Notes under the pieces: model-generated | Told to the model about the DNA's origin: nothing | The model's database searches: none | What the model saw: only the letters and a program-made list of their open reading frames with translations | Program-made: the position numbers and the translations under genes | From: Clostridia bacterium | GTDB lineage: Bacteria > Bacillota > Clostridia > Oscillospirales > CAG-272 | DNA: 8,347 nt | Assembly (NCBI GenBank): GCA_017629395.1 | Contig: JAGBXH010000221.1 | Span: 1-8,347, forward strand | Reading direction: 5' to 3' | Part shown: positions 1 through 6,787 of the stretch, piece by piece | Layout: each line of letters opens with the position of its first letter | Numbering within the stretch: the first letter of the stretch is position 1

Positions 1-6
1 AAATAG

Positions 7-47
7 TAGTTGCCGTAGGTGCTGGCGATCACTGATCGCCCCTACAG
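7..47 (+). repeat. Palindromic REP-like repeat, copy 1
   Basis: This intergenic hairpin has the 17-nt near-perfect palindrome GGCGATCACTGATCGCC at 24-40, flanked by outer arms GTAGG (15-19) and CCTAC (41-45). The reverse complement of a second copy at 91-135 aligns with it over nearly its whole length, from TAGTTGC to CGCCCCTAC. The pair therefore forms one large inverted repeat around a 43-nt AT-rich spacer. It resembles the short palindromic repeats scattered between genes in many gut Clostridia. No coding capacity is seen. It may continue as a family elsewhere in the genome, which cannot be tested here. Confidence 0.7.
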
Positions 48-90
48 GTGTATGTTCTGTGGTTTTAATACGTAAAACCCAAACAAAAAA

Positions 91-135
91 CTGCCGTAGG
101 GGCGATCAGTGATCGCCCGCCGCCTACAGCAACTA
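91..135 (-). repeat. Palindromic REP-like repeat, copy 2 (inverted)
   Basis: This is the inverted partner of the copy at 7-47. The core palindrome GGCGATCAGTGATCGCC is at 101-117, with outer arms GTAGG (96-100) and CCTAC (123-127). It carries a few extra bases (CCGCCG) between the core and the right arm compared with copy 1. The two copies can each fold alone or pair with each other. It lies just downstream of the terminator at 147-183, in the sense of the minus-strand gene. Confidence 0.7.
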
Positions 136-146
136 TCTATAAAAGC

Positions 147-183
147 AATCAAGGACTGCATCAAAACGATACAGTCCTTGATT
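147..183. terminator. Rho-independent terminator, possibly bidirectional
   Basis: A perfect 12-bp stem, AATCAAGGACTG (147-158) with CAGTCCTTGATT (172-183), encloses a 13-nt loop. Read on the minus strand it is followed by GCTTTTAT and lies 53 nt beyond the stop codon of the zinc-ribbon gene (237-695), which it most likely terminates. Read on the plus strand it is followed by a run of T, so it could also end a transcript entering from the left. Confidence 0.8.
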
Positions 184-236
184 TTTGCCCCTATTTACCG
201 CTAATTTGTCAGCCCCATGGAGCTTTTTCTCTTGAT

Positions 237-695
237 TCACTTTTTCGTCTTTGCCCCGCGAACGCGGACGGTAAAGGTCTTTGCGCATCTTGGGCAACGC
301 ACGGTATGCTTGCCCTTCTCTCTGGGCAATCGCAGCGTCGCTTTACATTTGGGGCAATCGCGGAATACGTGGGTATCGGTGTCCTTGTTGCCGCCGTGTC
401 TGCGGAACAGGCAGCGCACCTTGTATTCAAAGGCGCACCATTTGCTGTTTTCGGCTTGCCTTTTATAGATCTTGCGCGAAAAGGTACGCGCAGTCGACCA
501 GATACAAAGTGCCAGCGAGCCCGCATAGAGCACTGACGACACGATGCCGCCCGCCAAGGTTCTACCCCATATCAGCGACACGGGCAGCGAGATGCCCAAA
601 AGCACCAACGCAACGACCGACAGCACGCGATTCAGCCTGTCCGTGCCGTAGCGTCCGTACATGAATTTATAAAGCTTTTCTTGAAAATTTGCCAT
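237..695 (-). CDS. Small membrane protein with C-terminal zinc ribbon
   Basis: The 152-aa product has a basic, aromatic N-terminus (about 1-22), two adjacent hydrophobic segments (about 24-45 and 48-68) that should form a helical hairpin in the membrane, a basic linker, and a C-terminal zinc ribbon. The ribbon ligands are C114-P-K-C117 and C134-P-R-C137, spaced C-x2-C-x16-C-x2-C. The context, with a conserved Pro and a VRCP turn, resembles MJ0042-type zinc ribbons. The Lys/Arg-rich tail suggests the ribbon is cytoplasmic. The ATG at 695 is chosen because GAGGGTGA sits a few bases upstream. The gene stands alone, with its own likely extended -10 promoter and a terminator. Such proteins are common in Clostridia but their role is unknown; nucleic-acid or protein binding through the ribbon is inference. 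The reading frame and zinc motif are clear. Confidence 0.85.
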   Translation of the reverse strand: MANFQEKLYKFMYGRYGTDRLNRVLSVVALVLLGISLPVSLIWGRTLAGGIVSSVLYAGSLALCIWSTARTFSRKIYKRQAENSKWCAFEYKVRCLFRRHGGNKDTDTHVFRDCPKCKATLRLPREKGKHTVRCPRCAKTFTVRVRGAKTKK

Positions 696-726
696 GATTT
701 CACCCTCATTTTGTCATATTGTGCAC

Positions 727-735
727 ATCATAGCA
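727..735 (-). promoter_or_regulatory. Extended -10 promoter for the zinc-ribbon gene
   Basis: On the minus strand the sequence TGCTATGAT matches the extended -10 pattern TGn-TATNAT. The -10 hexamer is at 727-732. No good -35 box is found at 17 bp, which fits an extended -10 promoter. Transcription would start near 720, giving a 5' leader of about 25 nt before the ATG at 695. This is a motif reading only. Confidence 0.45.
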
Positions 736-830
736 CACAATTATGAACCACGCGTGAAAGATATCGTAGTGATTTGATAACCGCAAGGAGATTATTTGTA
801 AAAAATGCATACAGAGCTCAAAATATATAG

Positions 831-1124
831 GAGCGTCCGCGTGATGCACCTCATCCACCGCAATCGCGTCGCCTTCTAAGGTCGGCTCCGCTGCGGTTCC
901 CCTTCCCCAGCGGGGAAGGCTTGTTTCAGTTGCCCTCATCGTTAAGAAGTAGCAAGACATATGAAAAATGTTTTTGCCACAACGGTCAACCTAACGAAAA
1001 GGATGCGCGCAGAAGGCCTTGCCCCGCTGGGGAAGGGGGACCGCAGCGGAGCGCAATGTCACCGAGGTATGAGGTGACATAAGTGACGCTATTGCGGTGG
1101 ATGAGGTACATCATACGGACGCTC
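831..1124. mobile_element. MITE-like element with 40-bp terminal inverted repeats
   Basis: This 294-bp non-coding element fills most of the 530-bp gap between the zinc-ribbon gene and the CotH gene. Its ends, 831-870 and 1085-1124, are inverted repeats identical at 36 of 40 positions, starting GAGCGTCCG and containing CTCATCCACCGCAAT. A second inverted pair lies inside, at about 882-920 and 1012-1052, around CTCCGCTGCGGT and CCCCTTCCCCAGCGGGG. The left inner arm also folds on itself (CCTTCCCC/GGGGAAGG), and the right arm has an extra hairpin, ATGTCACC (1056-1063) with GGTGACAT (1073-1080). There is no transposase or usable reading frame, so movement would need an enzyme supplied in trans. No clear target-site duplication is visible at the edges. 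Confidence 0.7.
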
Positions 1125-1145
1125 TTTCATCCAAGCATGCCCTTA

Positions 1146-1177
1146 CGCAAAGAAAAGCCCCGTTACCGAGGCTTTTC
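1146..1177 (-). terminator. Rho-independent terminator of the CotH gene
   Basis: On the minus strand the stem GAAAAGCCTCG (1167-1177) pairs with CGGGGCTTTTC (1152-1162), with one T-G wobble and a GTAA tetraloop (1163-1166), followed by TTTG. It lies about 50 nt after the stop codon at 1226-1228. A second, imperfect hairpin, CATAG...CTATG, lies between them at 1191-1217. Confidence 0.85.
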
Positions 1178-1225
1178 CAATATTTCATTGCATAGCGGGA
1201 GCAATCCCTGCCCTATGGTTGTCAC

Positions 1226-4200
1226 TTAAAACAACGCCTGCGACATATTGACGCTACCGCCTGCTTTTCCGTTGCCCGCCTGGCCGTAGGTGTTATCTCC
1301 CTGCGCCTGAATGGTGCCATCCTCAAAAAGGAACAAGCTGAACTGATAGCCCGACGCAATATCCTTGACGCCGCCCGCGATCATCTTGCCGGGCGTGCCC
1401 GAGGTTGCGTTCACGCTGCCCAAAGCGCCGCCCATATTGGAGCCGTAACCCCAGACCGAACCGTCGGTTTTGAGAATGAGCATATTGCTATGGTGCAGCA
1501 CCGCCTTTTTGACACCGTTTGTCAGCTTGACCGCACCGCCTGCGCCCTGACCTTGTCCCCAGCCGTTCAAAGATCTCCAGCCTGCGTAGTAAAGCTCACC
1601 CTTGGTGTTGATCAGCACGATCTGATGCTCACCCGTAGACATATAGGTAACGCCCGCAAGCAGCTTATGCGGTGTATTATACTTCTCCGCATCCTTGCCG
1701 AACTTCTGCCAGCGGTTATCGCCAAGCACGTAGCAGGTATTGCTTGAATCGGTATAGAAGGTATTTCTGCGACCTGCTGCGATCAGCTTTACGTTGCTTG
1801 CCACCACCTGGAACGTGGTCGTGGTGCCACCGTCGTTGCGCTTACCGAGCTGACCGTAGGTGTTGGAGCCAACGCCCCACAGCACGCCCTCCTCGTCAAG
1901 CACGAGCAAATGGTCGTGACCGACGCTGAAATCCTTGATCTTTTTATCAAACTTGACAAGTCCTACGCGGTCATCGGTTGCCGTGCCGTTTCTGCCAAGC
2001 TGCCCTGCTCCGTTTGCGCCAACCGTGTAAAGCTGACCGTCCAGCGTCAAGTACGCCATCATGGTGGCGTTGCTGTTATTCTCACAGTCGTTACTGTGGC
2101 AGACCTCCACCTTGGCAACGTCCGAAGCCACCAGCGTGGGCATAGAGATCTTACCGCCTCCGGGAATACCCAGAATGCCGTTTTCATTCATGCCCCAAGC
2201 ATACAGATCGCCGGTTTCCGTCAGATAATAGGAGGAATGCCCGCTTGCCGTAATGCCGCTCTGCACGCCTGCCACGGGGCTCTGCGTGCTGTTTGACTTG
2301 GTATTGATGATCAAAGTACCGGAGGACGAAACGGTAAACTGCGCTGCATTGCCCTGCACGCTTTTGCTCTCGCCCACAGAAGGCATAAACATGATGGAAG
2401 ATATGCTATATCCCTCTTTTGCGGTTGCGTTGACGGTAAAGGTTACGTTTGCCGTACTGCCCGGCTCTACCTCAAATGCGAATTCCGTACCGGACGCGCT
2501 GACGGATTCACCGTTAAAGCGCACCTCGGCGCGATCGGGGTTAAAGCTGACCACGATTTTTTTCTCGGTACCGATTTCCAGATCTGAAGGAGAAATACCG
2601 AAATAATTACACAGCATGGAAATGACGTACTGCTCCCTATTACGAACAAAGCTGTACATATTCTCAACCGAGGTGCGATATTGATTTTCGCTCGCACCCC
2701 AACGCATGGTCTGCAGCTCAACGAGCGGTTCACGCTCGCTGACGATCGCATCCAGCTCAGCTTCCAAAAACTCAGGGGTATAGATACGATCCACCACGTA
2801 TGCAAAGCGCGTAATAAACGCCTGCTTGAAGCCTGAATTCTTGCAAAGCCCGTGCATGATCGTACCAACCACGGTACCCGTGGAATCGATCCAGCCAAAG
2901 AAATTTGCTTTTTCGGAGGTATCTGCCCAGTGCCCCATAGGATACATGGCAATACCCATATCCATATCAAGCAGAGTGAAATGCCACTTGGTATCCACGC
3001 TGCCCTCGGTGCGATTCTTGAAGACCTTGATATTGTTCTCAGGCCAGTCGCGCGCATTGAAGAACAGACGCGCCACGTACATATCCATAAAGGAATTGAC
3101 GTCCAGTCTTTCGGCTACGTACTGATAATGCTCCTCTTGTGACAGATCATGCGTGCGGATATAGTGCACAATGGCATTAAACTCGTCCGCATCCTCCTGC
3201 GTGGACTCCATGGGAATAAAGGGAGCACCTGCATTGCCGCCAATCACCAGCGCATCATAATCGCTTTCAATGATCGCAACCTCTTCCTTGTTTGCGCCCG
3301 TATGTGACTCCACGTACTCGGGGCTGTAACGCTCACGCGCATTATACACGCCCCAGAATTCACCGTTGATAAACAGCAGAACGGGAACGTACGCCATGGT
3401 ATATACGTCAAGCTCGCGCGAAACGCGCTGCATATACGCATCACGGATAAAGGAATCCATGCAGTCGTTACCCGAATTACGGAGCAGCAAGCGCGAGAAG
3501 TCGGTAATGGCGTGCCCCGCATCATCACGGGCATAGCCCTGGAACAGATCGTAATTGAGATCCCCGTCCGTGCCCGCTGCAGTATTGTTCGCGCTCTTGT
3601 AATAAACGCGCATGGACTTCATGGGCCAGCCCGACGAGCCGTGTCCGCTGATGGCAAGCTCTACGTAAGAGGAGCCGTGCCGCACACCGTCGGGAGAGAA
3701 CACCTCCAGCATACCCGTCTGACGCTGGTTAGGCCCACCGCCTGAGCTTGAATAGTGATTGTAAAAGCCCTGACTGCCGTAGATCAAATTCCGATCCATA
3801 GACAAGGACATCATGCTCACGCCGTACTCGTAAAAGGTTTCGGAAATAAAATACGTATTAGTAAAGACGTCCGAATAGGTAAATCCGTCACTTGCGTATG
3901 CCTTGATCACGTAGCCACCGGGAAGAGATTTGCTGTTTGTACCAAAGCCGTGGGCTTGAGCCCCCTTAATGGTATCTCCGATAGGCATATCCGAGGTATC
4001 TGTCAAAGAGATAGGCCCGGTATATTCCTTGCCCTTTGCTTTGGGATCCGTGCCGTCGGTGGTATAGTAAATCTTATACCCCTCCTTGGTGCTCAGCTCA
4101 AGCGCAAAGCCCTCCTTGTAAACTCCGGCGTCCTTGGAGAACTGCACCTCGAAAACGCGAGAACCAACCACAGTGTTCTTGCCTTGGCTGCTCTCGGGGC

Positions 4201-4990
4201 ACACCAGCTCCAGCTGTGCGGTGGTTGCCTCATTGAGATTCACCTTATGAAATCCGCTGTAATGCTTGCGTGCGGTACGTACGGCAACCTTGCTCTTGGA
4301 CATGTTATCCACGGCATAATGGCTGTCATACCCCAGCTCTGCGGCAACGAAATACGAAACCGTACCGTCAATCTGCTCAACAAGCGTATTCTTATCGACG
4401 TCCTGCCCTGCGGGAGCAAGTGAGAGCTGCATATCCTTGTTATCCAAAATGACCGCCCATTCAACGTCATAGGACTCAATGGCAAGCACTGCGAACGATT
4501 CGTCATAAGCCTCGCCGTTGTTTTCACGTGCTGCCTGCATACGAACCAGATAATAGCCGCCGGGGGCTATGCTTGCATCCTTGGGGAAAACAAACTGCCT
4601 GTAGTCGTCACCCGTATCCTCGCGGTAGTACAGCGCCGCACCCGCCAAGGGAGCTCTCTCCGTGCCCGTATTATAAAGCTGGATAAAACCGTGTCCCACG
4701 GCAGCATCCTTGTTCTGCCCCGTACCGTATACGGCAGAGATCAGCACGTCCTTGAACTGCTTAGCAATCTCATATTGGGGATCGTCGGGCTGCAGGATTT
4801 CATCACTTCCACCGGGCTGCGGCGTTGTGTTCTCTCCGGGCTGCGTGGATTGCTCGGGGGCTCCCGTGCTCTCCTCGGTGGTCGTGTCATCGGGGGATGT
4901 ATTCGGCTGGCAGGCAGCAAACGCGCCCGCCAGTAACAGTAATGCTAAAAGCAGCGAAAGTGCAGCTTTGAGGGATATTCTGTGTTTCAT
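1226..4990 (-). CDS. CotH-kinase lipoprotein with lamin-tail, chitobiase-like and RCC1 propeller domains
   Basis: This is a 1254-aa surface lipoprotein. Residues 1-26 are a signal peptide ending in FAA-C27, the lipidation site. Residues 28-70 are a Thr/Ser/Pro/Glu-rich tether. About 80-175 resembles a lamin-tail domain (GFIQLYNTG at 101-109, then a PGGYYLV turn at 143-149). About 285-382 resembles a chitobiase C-terminal domain (IYYTTDGTDPK at 307-317). About 392-795 is the CotH kinase domain, with LLLRNSGND (501-509), R516-D517, NGEFWGVYN...E553, NNIK (652-655) and LLDMDMG (673-679). D675 and D677 are candidate metal ligands by analogy with the atypical CotH kinases. About 810-900 is a beta-rich linker. 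Residues 905-1254 hold seven RCC1-type repeats. The family phosphorylates protein serines in spore coats; the substrate here is unknown. AAGGAGG 7 nt upstream supports the start. Its own promoter and terminator make it monocistronic. Domain limits are estimates. Confidence 0.9.
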   Translation of the reverse strand: MKHRISLKAALSLLLALLLLAGAFAACQPNTSPDDTTTEESTGAPEQSTQPGENTTPQPGGSDEILQPDDPQYEIAKQFKDVLISAVYGTGQNKDAAVGHGFIQLYNTGTERAPLAGAALYYREDTGDDYRQFVFPKDASIAPGGYYLVRMQAARENNGEAYDESFAVLAIESYDVEWAVILDNKDMQLSLAPAGQDVDKNTLVEQIDGTVSYFVAAELGYDSHYAVDNMSKSKVAVRTARKHYSGFHKVNLNEATTAQLELVCPESSQGKNTVVGSRVFEVQFSKDAGVYKEGFALELSTKEGYKIYYTTDGTDPKAKGKEYTGPISLTDTSDMPIGDTIKGAQAHGFGTNSKSLPGGYVIKAYASDGFTYSDVFTNTYFISETFYEYGVSMMSLSMDRNLIYGSQGFYNHYSSSGGGPNQRQTGMLEVFSPDGVRHGSSYVELAISGHGSSGWPMKSMRVYYKSANNTAAGTDGDLNYDLFQGYARDDAGHAITDFSRLLLRNSGNDCMDSFIRDAYMQRVSRELDVYTMAYVPVLLFINGEFWGVYNARERYSPEYVESHTGANKEEVAIIESDYDALVIGGNAGAPFIPMESTQEDADEFNAIVHYIRTHDLSQEEHYQYVAERLDVNSFMDMYVARLFFNARDWPENNIKVFKNRTEGSVDTKWHFTLLDMDMGIAMYPMGHWADTSEKANFFGWIDSTGTVVGTIMHGLCKNSGFKQAFITRFAYVVDRIYTPEFLEAELDAIVSEREPLVELQTMRWGASENQYRTSVENMYSFVRNREQYVISMLCNYFGISPSDLEIGTEKKIVVSFNPDRAEVRFNGESVSASGTEFAFEVEPGSTANVTFTVNATAKEGYSISSIMFMPSVGESKSVQGNAAQFTVSSSGTLIINTKSNSTQSPVAGVQSGITASGHSSYYLTETGDLYAWGMNENGILGIPGGGKISMPTLVASDVAKVEVCHSNDCENNSNATMMAYLTLDGQLYTVGANGAGQLGRNGTATDDRVGLVKFDKKIKDFSVGHDHLLVLDEEGVLWGVGSNTYGQLGKRNDGGTTTTFQVVASNVKLIAAGRRNTFYTDSSNTCYVLGDNRWQKFGKDAEKYNTPHKLLAGVTYMSTGEHQIVLINTKGELYYAGWRSLNGWGQGQGAGGAVKLTNGVKKAVLHHSNMLILKTDGSVWGYGSNMGGALGSVNATSGTPGKMIAGGVKDIASGYQFSLFLFEDGTIQAQGDNTYGQAGNGKAGGSVNMSQALF

Positions 4991-4997
4991 GGATATT

Positions 4998-5004
4998 CCT
5001 CCTT
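4998..5004 (-). promoter_or_regulatory. Shine-Dalgarno site of the CotH gene
   Basis: A perfect AAGGAGG on the minus strand lies 7 nt before the ATG at 4990. It fixes the start codon of the CotH gene and predicts strong translation. Confidence 0.9.
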
Positions 5005-5052
5005 GAAGTAAGATTTCATATATAAAGCTGTCATATTCTGAATTGGTCTTTC

Positions 5053-5081
5053 ATTATACCATACTTTTATATAATTGTAAA
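5053..5081 (-). promoter_or_regulatory. Near-consensus sigma-A promoter of the CotH gene
   Basis: On the minus strand -35 TTTACA (5076-5081) is separated by exactly 17 bp from -10 TATAAT (5053-5058). The expected start of transcription is near 5046, giving a leader of about 55 nt. It lies between the terminator of the upstream lipoprotein gene and the CotH start, so the CotH gene forms its own transcription unit. A second TTTACAATT (5098-5106) repeats the -35 region 25 bp upstream but has no matching -10. Confidence 0.85.
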
Positions 5082-5090
5082 CACTTTTAC
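5077..5090. promoter_or_regulatory. Possible operator overlapping the -35 box
   Basis: The sequence GTAAACACTTTTAC is a palindrome with 5-bp half-sites, GTAAA and TTTAC, around four bases. It covers most of the -35 hexamer, so a bound protein would block RNA polymerase. The form is reminiscent of LacI-family operators but lacks the central CG usual for them. The short half-sites could arise by chance in AT-rich DNA. Confidence 0.3.
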
Positions 5091-5127
5091 CGCTCAAAAT
5101 TGTAAATTATGCCATATTTCACACCAA

Positions 5128-5145
5128 ATGTGATGTTTGTCACAT
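5128..5145. promoter_or_regulatory. Crp/Fnr-type binding site upstream of the CotH promoter
   Basis: ATGTGATGTTTGTCACAT has perfect 6-bp half-sites, ATGTGA and TCACAT, with a 6-bp spacer. This is the layout of Crp-family targets (TGTGA-N6-TCACA). Its centre is about 90 bp upstream of the predicted CotH transcription start, a distance used in class I activation. A further TCACA at 5119-5123 pairs with the first TGTGA, giving overlapping symmetry. The cognate regulator is not in the window. Because the terminator at 5156-5189 closes the neighbouring unit, the site most plausibly serves the CotH gene. Confidence 0.5.
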
Positions 5146-5155
5146 AAAACGCATC

Positions 5156-5189
5156 AAAAAAGCTTCCCGATCTTATCGGGAAGCTTTTT
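5156..5189 (-). terminator. Strong Rho-independent terminator of the lipoprotein cluster
   Basis: On the minus strand AGCTTCCCGAT (rightmost arm 5175-5185, partner 5161-5171) forms a perfect 11-bp stem with a 3-nt loop. It is extended by A-T pairs and followed by TTTTTTG. It begins 7 nt after the stop codon of the 508-aa lipoprotein gene and should separate that unit from the CotH gene. The symmetric A and T tracts would also let it work on the plus strand. Confidence 0.92.
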
Positions 5190-5196
5190 ATAGGGC

Positions 5197-6723
5197 TCAT
5201 TGCTCAGCCATACGGATCAGATCCTTGATAGCATTTTCAATGACTTCTTGATTTTGCTTGAGCAGCGAGGTCAGATAGGGCGACTCGTTCTCAAGCGCAA
5301 CGCCGAACATATTGGTTACAGCAGGGCCGGCTGCATGCATGTAAGTGCTGACAAAATCAAACGACTTGGTTTCCATGACCAGGTTGAGCATATCCAGATC
5401 CTCTGCAGTGCTGCAGATACGCATGGAAAAGCGGTCATAATACATGCCCTCTGATTCCTTTGCCATAGCTTCCAGTGCGTAGCCCACAAAATCCTTGGGA
5501 GCGTTCGAGGGCACCATCACGGCTGCTGCACCGCTGTCGACGTACGAGTGATACTCACTCGCATTCTCCTCGGTCGTAGGATAAGGCATGATGCCAAACG
5601 CAACGTCGTTCTGTGCCAGATGGAGCGCATCCTTCACAGTAGCCGACATGAACAGCGCATGACCCTGTACAAATTCCTTCATAGGGGTAAACGCATTGAT
5701 ACCGGAATTGATAGCCAAAGCACCCAAAGAGAACATTTGATAAAACGTGCTATAGTTATTGATGATCATCTGTACGTGATGTATGTTATCTTGATAAGCA
5801 GGCAGATTGTTACCATCCTTGATCACAATCAAGGAGCCGGTACCCACGGCAAACGCCCGGGCATCTTCAGGTCTGCAAACCAAACCAAAAGCATCCCCCA
5901 TTTCCATGGTGCTATTGCCATTGAGATCGGACTGGGCGACCATATTCATTACCTGCATGTTATGTAGCGTCCAGACGCCTTGTTCATAGTACATGTGAAT
6001 ATCTAATCCGATCTGATCGGCGAACTCTTTGTTATACAAGATCAGCGAGGTTTTCAGCATCACGTCGGGCGAGATCTCACCCGTCATCATGGGCAGGTAG
6101 CCTCCGATCGACAGGTCGGTAAGCGCACCTGCATCCCAAGACGATGGTCTAAGCCAAGGCAGGTCGTTGAGATTGGTCAGCACGCCCTTTTGTGCAAGCG
6201 GTGCGCCTATACTTGACATACCACCCAATACAAGATCATATTCACCCGTACCTGCGGTGAAGTCATTGAGCACCATATTCGCCATGTCCTGATGCTTGGC
6301 GTACGCGTTCGTGATCACGAAGTTATATTTTTCCTGTACAGTCTGATTGCGCAGGAACGTGATTTCACTGATCGTCGTATCCAGATCCTTGACGTATCCA
6401 AGATCGCTTTCCTTTACCTGCAGCACGACCAGCTCCTGCCCCGCAAACTGATTTTCCGGCAGCTCTACGATGGGCGGCTCTGTTCCGCACTCGGTCTCAT
6501 CCCACCAAATTTCGGGCGAGGTTGGATGCTCCCCTACGAGCACGTCGGTCTCTATCCACGTTTCTTCAACTGCGGTTTCCGGCACAAAATCATCGCTTGG
6601 GATGTAGTCCCCCACTCCCTCACTAAACAACTCGCCCACAAGCCCGCCGAACTCCATATCACACGCCGCAAACGAGCCAATCAACAAAAGGCTGACCAAT
6701 ATCAATATCAATCTTTTTTTCAC
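5197..6723 (-). CDS. Extracellular solute-binding lipoprotein (ABC transporter type, divergent)
   Basis: The 508-aa product has a lipoprotein signal peptide ending in SFAA-C21, then CDMEFGGLVGEL shared with its neighbour. An acidic, Pro- and Trp-containing linker (about 33-95) leads into a two-lobe solute-binding fold from about 96. Family-like features are an ELVVLQV first strand (97-103), YDLVLGG (162-168), the LILYNKEFADQIGL segment (227-240), W251, and a D266-x-N268-G-N270...D277 loop resembling a calcium-binding EF loop, which recurs in clostridial sugar-binding proteins. A usual role is delivery of a sugar or oligosaccharide to an ABC permease, but no permease is visible and the ligand cannot be read from sequence. 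The start is GTG at 6721-6723, fixed by AAGGAGG 8 nt upstream and the signal peptide. A 64-nt gap to the upstream gene without a clear promoter suggests co-transcription. Confidence 0.85.
   Translation of the reverse strand: MKKRLILILVSLLLIGSFAACDMEFGGLVGELFSEGVGDYIPSDDFVPETAVEETWIETDVLVGEHPTSPEIWWDETECGTEPPIVELPENQFAGQELVVLQVKESDLGYVKDLDTTISEITFLRNQTVQEKYNFVITNAYAKHQDMANMVLNDFTAGTGEYDLVLGGMSSIGAPLAQKGVLTNLNDLPWLRPSSWDAGALTDLSIGGYLPMMTGEISPDVMLKTSLILYNKEFADQIGLDIHMYYEQGVWTLHNMQVMNMVAQSDLNGNSTMEMGDAFGLVCRPEDARAFAVGTGSLIVIKDGNNLPAYQDNIHHVQMIINNYSTFYQMFSLGALAINSGINAFTPMKEFVQGHALFMSATVKDALHLAQNDVAFGIMPYPTTEENASEYHSYVDSGAAAVMVPSNAPKDFVGYALEAMAKESEGMYYDRFSMRICSTAEDLDMLNLVMETKSFDFVSTYMHAAGPAVTNMFGVALENESPYLTSLLKQNQEVIENAIKDLIRMAEQ
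6631..6663 (-). repeat. 33-nt exact repeat coding the post-lipidation segment, copy A
   Basis: These 33 nt, codons for C21 to E31 of the 508-aa lipoprotein, are identical base for base to 8156-8188 in the neighbouring gene. Identity starts exactly at the lipidation cysteine codon and stops at the next Leu codon (TTG here, CTG there). The rest of the two genes is highly diverged. Confidence 0.9.
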
Positions 6724-6731
6724 ACGATCAT

Positions 6732-6738
6732 CCTCCTT
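6732..6738 (-). promoter_or_regulatory. Shine-Dalgarno site deciding a GTG start
   Basis: AAGGAGG on the minus strand lies 8 nt before GTG at 6723. An ATG directly abutting the site is out of frame and runs into TGA after three codons, so GTG is the start. Confidence 0.85.
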
Positions 6739-6787
6739 GAAAAATCAAATTTGCATTTTCGCATAGCTCACATACGCCTTGCCAAAA

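Noticed and set aside
706..960. An 84-codon open frame on the minus strand
   Set aside because: It runs through half of the inverted-repeat element and the promoter of the zinc-ribbon gene, has no ribosome binding site, and its product shows no recognisable feature.
825..1130. Target-site duplication around the MITE-like element
   Set aside because: The bases just outside the ends (TATAG on the left, TTTCA on the right) do not match, so no duplication is claimed.
1..1225. CRISPR array or tRNA in the repeat-rich left region
   Set aside because: The repeats are inverted palindromes, present in only two copies, and not regularly spaced direct repeats. No cloverleaf fold was recognised.
2467..3057. 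A 196-codon minus-strand frame inside the CotH gene
   Set aside because: It is an alternative frame of the CotH kinase coding region with no start signal and no family resemblance.
3755..4423. A 222-codon open frame on the plus strand
   Set aside because: It is antisense to well-supported domains of the CotH lipoprotein, has no credible ribosome binding site and an implausible composition. Long antisense frames are expected opposite a long coding region.
5077..5090. CcpA catabolite-response element
   Set aside because: The half-sites resemble one (TGTAAA...TTTAC), but the central CG required in the consensus is missing, so it is reported only as a generic palindrome.
6724..6787. A separate promoter between the two lipoprotein genes
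   Set aside because: The 64-nt gap has no pair of -35 and -10 boxes with acceptable spacing, so co-transcription is the simpler reading.
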